From: Coprinus comatus
Taxonomy: Eukaryota; Basidiomycota; Agaricomycetes; Agaricales; Agaricaceae
Direction: 5' to 3'
Length of the DNA stretch: 64,000 bases
NCBI GenBank assembly: GCA_034638255.1
Contig: JAWPGT010000001.1
Span: forward strand, 248,001 to 312,000
Below are positions 1 through 9,252 of the stretch, piece after piece. The position numbers and the translations under genes were made by a program. Under the pieces are notes generated by a model. The model made no database searches, was not told the DNA's origin, and was given only the letters and a program-made list of their open reading frames with translations. How positions within the stretch are numbered: position 1 is the stretch's first letter; each line of letters opens with the position of its first letter.

Positions 1-10
1 ATTTCATTAG

Positions 11-1692
11 ACTTTAATTACCATTGATGATATCGTCTATGTCATCGATTCGGGAAGAGTTAAAGAAACGCGATATGTTGCTGAATCTGATCTGACACTC
101 CTTGAAGAAGTTCTGGTAACACGTGCTGCTGCGAAGCAACGACGAGGTCGCGCAGGTCGTGTACAACCTGGCGTCTGCTATAAAATTTATTCTAAAAGAG
201 CGGAAACTCTTATGGCAGAATTTCCTCAGCCTGAAATTCTACGTGTCCCTCTCGAGCAAGTGTCTTTGACCGCTAAAATGATGGATGAAGGACACGATGT
301 CAAGGCCCTACTCCGCGAGGTGATTGACCCTCCAGATTCAAACACCGTCGATCGCGCATGGCAGTCCTTACAAGATCTTGGAGCCATTGATTTGCAAGAT
401 GGACTGACACCTCTAGGAAGACATATGGTATACTTAAAACTCATACATACATATGATCTTGCTATCTATTAACCTATATTCTATAGGCCTTGTTGCCTCT
501 GGACGTACGACTCGCAAAGGTTTGTGTTGTATAAGTGGCCAAGGATTTGCATTATTGAGGAAGCTCGCACAGATGCTCATACTAGGGACTGTATTTCATT
601 GCCTAGACCCAATTTTAACTATTTCCGCGCTTCTGTCTTCGAAACCACTTTTCTTGAGTCCAATGGAGCAAAAAGGCGAAGCAGCCCGGTTTGCCCTTTT
701 ATTCCAGAAATGTGCTCATGTTGAAATTTTCCTAGGTCCAGGGCAAAATTCTTCGCGGGGAATAGTGATCTCATCACAGATCTAGAAGCATTCAATCAGT
801 GTCGTAAACTAAAGAAAGAAAAAAAGGTGATCCTGGCAACATTCTGCAAAGAGGTCAGATATTCGTTTTAATCTAGGCAAACCTCCTCATGTGTTGCTTC
901 AGAATTTCATATCTGCCACTACATTACAAGAGATCTTCACTTTGCGTCGCGAATACTGCATCGTTCTAGAAGAAAGGGGATTCCTTCCTCTTCGTTGCGA
1001 TATGTTGGACCCGACCATGAACATGAACAGTGGAAATCAGAATCTACTAAAAGGTATTATCCTTGGGGGTCTTTGGCCTCGTGTGGCCCGTGTACATCTT
1101 CCAAAATCGGCCATCAAATTTGATAAAATCCAAGCTGGAACTATCCAGCGTGACAATTCTGCAAAAGAATTCAAGATATACGACCTGAGGGAAGGGCCAG
1201 TGTTCATACATCCAGGGAGTGTTTTGTTTGATTGCAGCAGTTGGAGGTCTCCATTCCTAGCGTATTTCAACAAATACCAGAGTTCTAAGGTTTTCTTGAG
1301 GGATGCCACCGAGGTAACAAAATGTAAGAATCAAGTGAGCTAATTGGACTGATCACATTTTCAGATGCCCATGTACGCACTGCTACTTTTCGGCGGATGC
1401 ATCACTGTCGATCACATTAAGGGTGGGATAACTATTGGAAGTAAGGAAGTATATGTGAGGATGAAAGCCGTGCCGCGCATCGGAGTACTTGTCAACCAGT
1501 TACGGTGGGTTTTTTGTTTAAATGTAATACACTATGCACATTGCTAGTGAACTGACGCTTTTTTTTAGCCAATTATTGGACCTACTCCTGATCCACTGCA
1601 TCGAAGATGGGTCTAGTTTACAGGCAACTCAAACCCACCCTGTTATACAAGCTATGCTTAGTGTTCTCATCGGGGATGGAATGACCCAATGA
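11..1692 (+). CDS. DEAH-box RNA helicase, 3' part (DHX29/DHX57/YLR419W-like)
   Basis: This is the C-terminal half of a DEAH/RHA-type ATP-dependent RNA helicase; the 5' part lies outside the window. The first ten bases look like an intron end (attag). The exon then reads TLITIDDIVYVIDSG, helicase motif V, followed by QRRGRAGRVQPG, motif VI with its arginine fingers. Next come the winged-helix/ratchet region (LREVIDPP, LGRHM, LPLDVRLAKMLILG, PILTISALLSSKPLF) and the OB-fold with VFIHPGSVLF and YALLLFGG. It ends LSVLIGDGMTQ-stop. Several introns of about 45-60 bp interrupt it, for example after LGRHM and before ALLPLDV. The family unwinds structured RNA or RNP in translation or ribosome-related steps. 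Within the family, DHX29 versus DHX57 cannot be settled because the N-terminal domains are missing. The gene is convergent with the nicotinamidase. Confidence 0.9.
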
Positions 1693-2334
1693 TAAACGAG
1701 AAGAGATGAATACTATGTATATGTGCAAGGTGTATGTGCGGGATGCAGGTGCATTGGATGGTGGTTGATATTATAAATTACACGCCTCACACTGGGCTTT
1801 GGAGATTTTTCCACTTGTCTTAGAGTGTCATCTGGACTGTGCTCCCCGGCGAGGTTCTCGGTGGGATCTCCTATTTTTTGTATTCATGTTGTCCCTTTCT
1901 GCTTCTCCGCTCAAGAGAGGTGTTGTTGGCTTCAGTGAAGGAAACACCCAAAGCAAGGAAAGAACTATGACACTCTGGAATGAATTAACGATTGTCAGGT
2001 TTAATAATTATTTCATTCTTGTGGCACACCTGCAGCCAGTGAGCAAAAGTTGAAGACCGAGCGATTAAACCAATTCCAAAGGGAAGACGTTCTTCTCTTA
2101 AGACTGTTTTAGACATTTTTGAACTGTAGCCAATTGTTATAGGTATGAGAGATTAAGATTGTGAATTATTTAGGTGAAAGGGAAGGGAAGGTGAAAGTAC
2201 AAGGTAACAAGTAGAATGGCTGACACTCCATGCAAGACATTCAAGTGCTACGACCCCCAATCACTGAATAATCCTAACTACATTAACATCAGCCATCACT
2301 TGCTGAAAACTTGAAGGAACATACATTCAAATAT
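1693..2334. other. Intergenic region between convergent genes
   Basis: This stretch of about 640 bp separates the helicase stop codon from the nicotinamidase stop codon. It holds only short, poorly coding open frames and AT-rich runs, as expected for two facing 3' UTRs. I see no RNA gene, repeat or motif here. Confidence 0.6.
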
Positions 2335-3030
2335 TCACAATTTGTTGTCTGATCCAATCTTTTCCTTGACATCTTCGTAACATATAACATTGATGCCTTT
2401 CCGACGCATCTCATCCCAAGCAGCCTCATTCGATGATACACTCTTCACGGCGTCTTCAACAACCCATGTATTATAGCCATATTCGACCCCATCGATGGCT
2501 GTATACTTGACACAATAGTCTCCAGCAAGACCACATATATAAATATCCGTAATCCCAGCCTCTTTCAGCAACGCAGGCAAAGTCGTTTCCCCCTTTGCCC
2601 ATATATCACGAAACGCAGAGTATGACTCAATGCGCGGGTGTGTACCCTTATGCACTACGGCGTCGAACTTGCGTTGTAGCCCAGGAACGAATTCCGCCCC
2701 ACTGGTATCCGCGACACAGTGAACTGGCCATAGTGTTTGTTCTTTACCCATCAATTCTTCCAAGTCATCAGGATGGTAGATGGCTACTGTAGTGTACGAC
2801 GGCCTCTTGTGCGTATTGGAAAACGAAACATGGTTGTCGGGGTGAAAGTCCCTTGTAGCGACTCTGATTTGGAATGGGAGTTCAATCAGTGCGTTGACAG
2901 TAGGGATAATCTCGGTTGCTCCAGGGACAGCCAAAGAGCCAGAGACAAAGTCATTCTGCATATCTATGACGATGAGTGCTGGAACGAAGTCACTGCTTTC
3001 AACGGTGATTGTTGGAATATCATTGTCCAT
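2335..3030 (-). CDS. PNC1: Nicotinamidase (pyrazinamidase/PNC1-type isochorismatase fold)
   Basis: This enzyme hydrolyses nicotinamide to nicotinate and ammonia in the NAD salvage pathway, and by removing nicotinamide it indirectly supports sirtuins. It is a single exon without introns, unusual among its neighbours. ALIVIDMQNDF carries the catalytic Asp near residue 22. DFHPDNHVSF supplies the metal-binding Asp and two His. KGTHP supplies the catalytic Lys, and ICGLAGDYCV the catalytic Cys. All triad and metal residues are therefore visible. I chose the ATG at 3030 (MDNDIPTITV); an in-frame ATG at 3087 would add 19 basic residues that do not belong to the conserved fold. The length of about 231 residues fits the family. 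It probably acts in the cytosol, nucleus or peroxisome; no clear targeting signal was seen. Confidence 0.93.
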   Translation of the reverse strand: MDNDIPTITVESSDFVPALIVIDMQNDFVSGSLAVPGATEIIPTVNALIELPFQIRVATRDFHPDNHVSFSNTHKRPSYTTVAIYHPDDLEELMGKEQTLWPVHCVADTSGAEFVPGLQRKFDAVVHKGTHPRIESYSAFRDIWAKGETTLPALLKEAGITDIYICGLAGDYCVKYTAIDGVEYGYNTWVVEDAVKSVSSNEAAWDEMRRKGINVICYEDVKEKIGSDNKL

Positions 3031-3257
3031 GTTGAGAGAATGATAAAGATGAGATCTGGATTTGTGTGCTCTAACAACAACTTTCACATGACGTCATGGA
3101 TTTATTGGGAGATTGTTACTATAAGTACAGTATAGTACAGTATTTAATTGAGTTGGGAAATAATTTAGCTAGCTACAGAATAAACTATTAGATTAAAATA
3201 TCGACAGATAACACCAAGCATCTCACTATATCCCAGGATAAAGTAATACTTGGCTGG

Positions 3258-4428
3258 TTATATATGCTTGGGCTCTGGAGTAGTTTGTATTCTTTCAATC
3301 GGGACAGGAGGAGAAACACAGTAGGGTGCTTCGTAAGGTAAAGTACGGGGAATTGGAGTGGTGTTTGAGTGGCGTGGTACTTTGCGAGTGAAAAGTGAGG
3401 AACGGTGCTTTTGATTGCATGGGCTGGCATTCACGGATGGCGTACGAGAAAATCGGGGTTGGAACGAAATGAGGGAAAAGGATGATTTTGTCACCTGAGA
3501 GGGTAATGTTTCTGTGTCACTGCTTATTGCCAATGGCGCACTGATCCAAGGCGGAGTGAAAGACCTAGAAACTTTCTTTTTCTTTTCAGTGCAGGTATCT
3601 GTGGGAGTTATTTAATTATTGTATATGATTGTATAGGAAAAAGTTCCGCGTACGGGAGACTTCATCTGTAAGAGTAGCTGGGAGAGATGCTCTCTTATTT
3701 CGTGAATGGAAGGCGCATGGTATTTTCGCAATAAGGTTCGAAGACCGGGTGCGCTGTCGAGTTGAGTCCATTTGATGACCAGAGATATCTTCAAAGGACA
3801 GAATAGAGGCAGGGGTGGTCGGTGTCGAAACTGTGTTTGCGGCAATAACTGAAGTTGATGGAGTGGGTTCGGGAAGGGGTATATCTTGGGCTTGCGATTC
3901 GTCAACCGATGGGTGGGATGACACTGTGCTTTGCTCGGTAGACGGAACAATTTCATGGTGAGGGACGTCGGAAAAGTACACATGGCGAGTTCGGTGATTA
4001 TGTTTCCTAGTGAATAGGTTGGAGGATGCTGCAACGGGTATTATCACATGGGTAACTTTGTCGTGGGAGGAGGAATGGATTGTGGATGGTAGTGACCGAC
4101 GCCGGTTCTTCGCTTTTGCTCTAATCACGGGTGGAGCAGATGGGGCTGACTGAACTGGAACAAGCCAACGAAACCATATCGCAAGTATACTCTGCAATCA
4201 ATTAATTAAACACTATACTTAAAAGAAAATATTGCATTTACTTACCAATCCAAAACCCAACGAACTGATTGTACGAGCAAAAAGGGCGATTAAGACATTG
4301 TGTCCAACAGATGTAAGTGTGGATTTATCATCACTTCTCCTGCCAGATATTACTGGCTCATTGGGAAGTTTGGAAGCGGTGCCTTTGCTGAATGAGGATT
4401 GACCGCATGACGACATCCGCATTAACAT
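3258..4428 (-). CDS. Small single-pass membrane protein, family copy A (unknown function)
   Basis: This three-exon model was rebuilt from splice signals: 4246-4428, 3654-4191 and 3258-3598. Exon 1 ends with the first half of a hydrophobic segment (LIALFARTISSLGFGL). A phase-0 intron splits that segment, which continues in exon 2 as SILAIWFRWLVPVQ, giving one probable transmembrane helix. The rest is a Ser/Thr/Pro-rich basic tail with RRRSLPS and KRASLPA, which look like kinase sites. A phase-1 intron leads to exon 3, which ends PIPRTLPYEAPYCVSPPVP. The gene at 30216-31235 has the same three-exon plan, the same intron phases, the same split of the transmembrane segment after GxGL, and a similar C-terminal motif. 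I infer that the two are paralogs. Function is unknown; exon 3 boundaries are the least certain. Confidence 0.65.
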
Positions 4429-4641
4429 TGTCTGGATATCGGTCCTAGTCTTTTTAATCGAACGTTAGCACTCCAGCGTGAAAGGAATAACCATTGAGAC
4501 ATACTCAAGGTCATTGTTAAATGAGAAACCCAAGGCTCGAATGGCATGTTATTTGCGGCACACGCTAATGATTAATGAGCCCACTTTGCATTTTACACAA
4601 CTAATCTAATTTCGTTCATCACCTGATTCGGCACTCGGAAC

Positions 4642-4960
4642 CAGCGATGGGCAAGTTATTTGATTATGACCATGACCCCCAAGTCAAAGTCAGGTGACTT
4701 GACTAACTCACTTACTGGCTGCTTATTGGTTACTTAACTTTGATCAACGTCAGGTGATTTGACTTAGTCACCTACCGGTCACGTAACTTTGACCAAAGTC
4801 AAGTGACTTGACTTAGTCACTTACGGTCACCAGCTGGTCACTTAACCTTGACCAAAGTCAGGTGAATTTACTTAGTCATTTACTCGTCATCTGCTGGTCA
4901 TTTAACTTTGACCAAAGTCAAATGACCAACGGGCTCCTACCAGGCTCCTCCCCATCGACC
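4642..4960. mobile_element. Possible degenerate hAT-like non-autonomous element
   Basis: The left side begins CAGCGATGGGCAAGTTA. This resembles hAT-superfamily terminal sequences, which often read CAGnGnTGGGCAA. It is followed directly by a tandem-repeat core. About 310 bp downstream the sequence CCCCATCGACC matches the inverse of the left end over only about seven bases (CCCATCG). I see no clean 8-bp target duplication; ctcggaac on the left and ctcgaagc on the right are only similar. No transposase gene is present. The call is tentative, and the repeats could equally be a simple satellite-like array. Confidence 0.3.
4683..4927. repeat. Degenerate ~60 bp tandem repeat, four units plus a partial fifth
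   Basis: Each unit starts near CAAAGTCAGGTGACTTGACT and ends near CTTAACTTTGACC. Unit starts fall near 4685, 4744, 4794, 4853 and 4913, giving spacings of about 59, 50, 59 and 60 bp, so the second unit is shortened. Each unit also contains near-palindromes built from TGACTTAGTCA, so the array could fold or bind a dimeric factor several times. No open reading frame runs through it. Confidence 0.8.
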
Positions 4961-5407
4961 CTCGAAGCCAAACAGCTACTTTACGTAAACGCAGGTTTCA
5001 CCATATAAGGCATAGGACATGATTAAAGATATTAGTAATATCTTTGACATATCTTTACCCTTGTACCCACGACAAAGGGTAAACGACACCCTGTGTTACA
5101 TGACTTTTCGTGACTTGCTCGGAACACCATCAAATCATATTTACATACACCACATCATACAGTCACAATGATGTACACTATACTATACATATTCTGAAAT
5201 CATCCCACAATTTATACCGCTACCTTGCGCTGAGGGTTCACACCAACAGCTATTGTATTGTCAGCATACTCGATACTTAACATTCACATTTAAAATTATA
5301 CTTACTTATGTATCCAATAACACCTTCTGGCCAATCATCGTGGATGGATTGAATACTAATAAATACATATGTGAGTATAACACTCATTGTATAAACATCA
5401 CAAATTC

Positions 5408-6398
5408 TTACTCGACGAGAGCGTTGTATCCGTTGCTTGTTGCGGTCTTGTATGTGGAGTCCTGAGAGTTCAAAATGCGCTGGTTGTTATTACCGTTGTA
5501 TGGAGACGTCTTGCTGACCACATCAGTCCAACGATCCGTGAAGAAAACCTGTCCAACATGGGACACCGTCCCCGACATCGATGAGGAGGTGTGTACCATA
5601 AGGTTGATGTGGTTTGCTCCGCTGGAGGTGAACCCAGGGAAAATAGTTTCAAATTCAGCTACGCCATTACTGGCGGAAGTGAAAGCACCTCGAAGGAACG
5701 TATTTCCATATTGTCCCAAAGCATTAGCTATAGGTGCCCTTGTGAGCTAGATATTTTATGAAAGAGAATAAAAATGTTGAACTCACGCGACCAAACTTCC
5801 ACCATGACATTGGGCATAGGTTGGCAAGTTGTGACATCAACAACTGCGACATCGAGAGTCATGGCTACACCACTAGTTTCCTGATCAGCACAATCTAACA
5901 ATCAATCCTTTGGACAACTTACGTCTGATTTTCTCTGAGGTTCTGGCGAAGAGGCTGCGAGTCTCTAAGTCAATCAATATTTAGCCTTGGATAAATGACA
6001 CATACAGGGCGAGTGTAGTCCACTACATAGACATGAGTATAATGCAAATGATATATGTTTAGTGGGACTCACCTCGTGGTGTTTCTGGGGCAGCAACACA
6101 AGCCAACTAGTTGACTTTGTTAGAGGAATAGAAATCGGGCGATAAATTAGTTTCGTACAGTTCCAATGTCAGTTTCGAATGTTCTCTTAGAGTGGCCCCT
6201 TCTTTCCCGTCGTGCAAGGTTCAAGGACTTTATCTCGGCAGAACAATCTCTTGGGTGGAGGGTGTTTCTGTTGTCTACTGTGAGAGCTTTGTGTGTGTGT
6301 GTACGTTAGCTTCCTGAAGAACACATATTTCTTGGACTCTATTTACCTGCAGCAGAACCACAAAGGACGGCAAGAGAGATAAGAGTTGAGAATCGCAT
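5408..6398 (-). CDS. Secreted intradiol ring-cleavage dioxygenase-like protein, copy 1
   Basis: Seven exons were rebuilt: 6347-6398, 6159-6277, 6073-6106, 6006-6022 (17 bp), 5923-5954, 5787-5872 and 5408-5727, about 220 residues. The start MRFSTLISLAVLCGSAA is a signal peptide. A pro-like segment with RDCSAEI follows, then CVAAPETPR and LDVAVVDVTTCQPMPNVMVEVW, which mark the beta-sandwich of fungal extracellular intradiol dioxygenases (catechol-type Fe(III) enzymes). The metal region reads GVAEFETIFPGFTSSGANH followed by INLMVH. Family members usually have PGHY and HIH there, so a Tyr ligand and the second His ligand appear replaced (Phe-Thr and Asn). It may be a pseudoenzyme or a divergent subfamily. 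It is a tandem paralog of the gene at 7680-8624. A TATA box lies upstream. Confidence 0.8.
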
Positions 6399-7679
6399 GT
6401 TAGATAAAAAGACGACGGCAAGTGGATTAAAACTTGGTGGTGCTACATACCTCCATGAAAGACTCTTTTATATACCTCTGGCAAGCTCAAATCTCCGACT
6501 CCGCGCATCTCCTGCGACCAGTGACCAAACGGCAAAACTGCGAACAAGAAGCTGACCCAAGTTTTCATGTCAGTTGGTTATTGGCGGTGTTTCGGCAAGA
6601 TTGTCGAGAAAGGTCGTAGTAGACAGCTTCTTACAACACCTATAGTGGGGTAGTGGACTAAGAATATGGAAGTCGACCGCGGTTTATCCCCTACTCTCCC
6701 GTTCTATGTGTCAGCCACCCGAGGTTCGTGTATGGAATCGTGAGCACGGGCATGGGAGTGACGGCGTAACCCGCTCCAGCGTGTAAGCCTCATTACCTTT
6801 CACAGCCTTGACAGCAAATCTTTTGGACGACCGTGTTGGATGCTTTGCCTATTCTGACCTATGGTGTCATAAATAGTTCGGTAGGTTTGGTAGAAGAAAT
6901 TTTGAAGCTCCATACCTGGGCTTCCTACCCGGTTACAACACCCATATAGCAGTCAGATTATTTATGCAAGAGAATATACGAGGTTCTCCAGTGTATTTTT
7001 TATGACGAATTGACGTTCAACCCCTATTGTACAGGGGTGAACTTGAAGTTCTATTTATAGACATTAGTTATCCCTGACAGCAAATTGGCCTCACGCTTCG
7101 CGAACCTCCGAAAAATAACCTCAGACAAGTCCAGATCGTCACACATGCTTGGCTATTGAATTCTTTGCGACTTTCTCTCTCTCTCGGCATATGAAGCGAT
7201 CAAATGTCTGCCTCAGTGCCTTCAACCGGAAATTAGAGGTGATGAAAAATGAACCCGAGAGTCTTTCACAATAGCAAGCGGACAAAAAATGGACATTGAA
7301 GCACACGTCATTTCGCTTCTCCTTAGGGTGCATAACGGTCTCTAAATTAGAGCAGGGTACCAAGTAATTGGTATATATGTAAATTCACCGGCAAGTTGTC
7401 ACAGGTATTGTACTACATAGACATACTGGCACGTAAATAAACTACAGATTTGAAATACTTGATCTCGAGCTATTTCGAAGTTAGGAACGGTGGGGATTGA
7501 CGCCCACAGCTAAGTAAAGACATCAGAACATTTCAAATTTAGAGGGTTCTTTTCTGTGGCGATGTCACTTACTAACTATTCCAACTACACCTTCTGGCCA
7601 GTCGTCTTGGATGGAAGTAACACTGGGATAAATAACATTTCTAATCAATCAAAAAGTTGGAGCCGACCCATGAATAATC
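6399..7679. other. Intergenic region upstream of intradiol-like copy 1
   Basis: This stretch of about 1.28 kb between the two duplicated genes contains the TATA box of copy 1 and otherwise only short open frames. An imperfect inverted repeat lies at 7016-7041 (TTCAACCCCT and AGGGGTGAA around a 7-base loop). No coding sequence is supported. The region is long for this genome and may hold regulatory sites. Confidence 0.55.
6466..6474 (-). promoter_or_regulatory. TATA box of intradiol-like copy 1
   Basis: On the minus strand the sequence reads TATATAAAAGAG, about 70 bp upstream of the start codon at 6398. The paralog at 8624 has TATAAAAGAG at almost the same distance. A conserved strong TATA box suggests inducible, high-level expression of both secreted proteins (inference). 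Confidence 0.6.
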
Positions 7680-8624
7680 TTACGACACAACAGGGGAATA
7701 ACCCTTGGACATAGCGCTCTGGTAGTTGGCATCTTGCAAATCCATGATCCTGGTATTCTGGTTTTGGTTATATGGTGAAGTAGCCCCGATGATCGTGGTC
7801 CATTTGTCAGTGAAATAGAGTTTCCCAACGTGTGCGAGTGAAGATGTAAGACCGGATGACGTATGTACTGCAATATTGAAGTGATTTGCACTATCAGAAG
7901 CCCAACCGGGGAAGATAGTCTGGAATTCGGCAATGCCATTCGCTTCGGACGTCATTGCGCCTCTCAGGAAGTCACCGTAGCTACCCATGGCATTTGCTAA
8001 ATGGAATCATTGAATATGTGTTAGAAACACAGAAGTGGGGACGCTTACTAGACCAAACTTCGACGTTGACATTAGGAAGGGGTTTGCAGGTTGTGACATC
8101 CATAACTCCAATATCAAGAGTAAAAGCCAGACCTCTGCAAATACAGCGATCAGCTCCTAGTATTTAACAAGGATTCCAAGAAGTGCACTTACTGTTGTCC
8201 TCCAGTAATATCGGAGCGAAGGCTCTAAATGACAAATTTTGAGCATGATACACCTATAAATAACAGTGCACTACGCACAACTCCTGGTACGTAGTTGTCT
8301 GATATAGTTGGGTGAGATATAATTGTAAATAAATTAGATGAAACCTACCCATAGGTGTTTCCGGGGAGAGAATGCATGTTTTCTACATTTCTGGTCAGTC
8401 ATACTGGAATTTTGGCGCGACCGTTGGCTATAATTGTGGCCTACATTTTGAATATCCCACCACAAGGAGCGTGAGTTAAGACCTCGCCGTACGCTACGGG
8501 CAACGTTGAAGGCGGCGACCTCGGCAGAGCAATCCCTGGGGACCAGGGCTACCGAGCTGAGAGGTGAGCCATATATGAGAATACTACTAGCAGCGAGGAA
8601 AAATAGAATGTATGCAGAGAACAT
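7680..8624 (-). CDS. Secreted intradiol ring-cleavage dioxygenase-like protein, copy 2
   Basis: Six exons: 8445-8624, 8349-8382, 8279-8298 (20 bp), 8193-8224, 8049-8134 and 7680-7996. Exons of 34, 32 and 86 bp match copy 1 exactly in length and phase, so the two arose by tandem duplication; copy 2 has lost or never had the intron after the signal peptide. The start MFSAYILFFLAASSILIYGS is a signal peptide, followed by PRDCSAEV, CILSPETPMG, VMDVTTCKPLPNVNVEVW and MGSYGDFLRGAM. The metal region reads IFPGWASDSANHFNIAVH, where the usual PGHY and HIH appear as PGWA and HFN. The Tyr in GDNY (usually GPYY) is kept. As in copy 1, two of four expected iron ligands seem missing. The protein is probably extracellular; its substrate is unknown. 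Confidence 0.8.
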
Positions 8625-9252
8625 TTCTGAAAGGTTGTTCAGGAATTAACTTGTGAGGGTTGTTGGATTACCATGTAGAATGTAACCTCTTTTATACACA
8701 AACGCGATCTGGCACAGGCCAATGAACTTTAGCCAACACATTGCTTATTATGAAGCGCCCTCAACCTAGTCATTTTGCCACCTAATCGCATCCAAAAATA
8801 TGGTAACGGAGTAATCTTGCACGCAACTTACTACGATGGACCACATGGATATGAATAGGCACGACATGACATACCTAGCGTGCTCTTGATTCGGGTGATA
8901 GAGGTAATGGGGCCATGCAAGGTTAATTTACGGCAGAACCGATCCCCAGAGCTGACTTGCCGTTGGTTCTCAGTTTCGGCGAAAGGGACTCCTAAGTTGA
9001 GCGTGTGTGTCCACTTCCAAACAGAGTCATATGGACACACCTCGAATATAACAACTTACGCCAAGTAAATGAAGTTTCGGTCCGAAGGCACGGGGTTGCT
9101 TGAAATACAACAAAAAGATAAACTTCTTCAATGGAGCAAAAGAGCAAAAATAGGTAGCATTGGTATTGTGAAGGTGAAAACCCTCTGATAAGTCAGACAT
9201 ATCCTCTGTACAGTTTTAGCTTATACTCGGGTTCCACTTCCAGTACCTCATG
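8625..9252. other. Intergenic region
   Basis: About 630 bp between the start of intradiol-like copy 2 and the stop of the alpha-galactosidase gene. It holds the TATA box of copy 2; no other gene or repeat was recognised. Confidence 0.55.
8691..8696 (-). promoter_or_regulatory. TATA box of intradiol-like copy 2
   Basis: The minus strand reads TGTATAAAAGAGG about 70 bp upstream of the start at 8624, closely matching the promoter element of copy 1 in sequence and position. Confidence 0.6.

Larger units (their letters stand above)
4429..5407. other. Intergenic region holding the tandem repeat
   Basis: This gap of about 980 bp lies between the start of membrane-protein copy A and the stop of the first intradiol-like gene. 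It contains the tandem repeat and possible hAT-like end annotated separately. The rest (about 4960-5400) is AT-rich with only short open frames and no recognisable gene. Confidence 0.6.

Noticed and set aside
7016..7041. Imperfect inverted repeat TTCAACCCCT / AGGGGTGAA
   Set aside because: It is short with a bulge, has no partner copies in the window and no gene context to call it a terminator or element.
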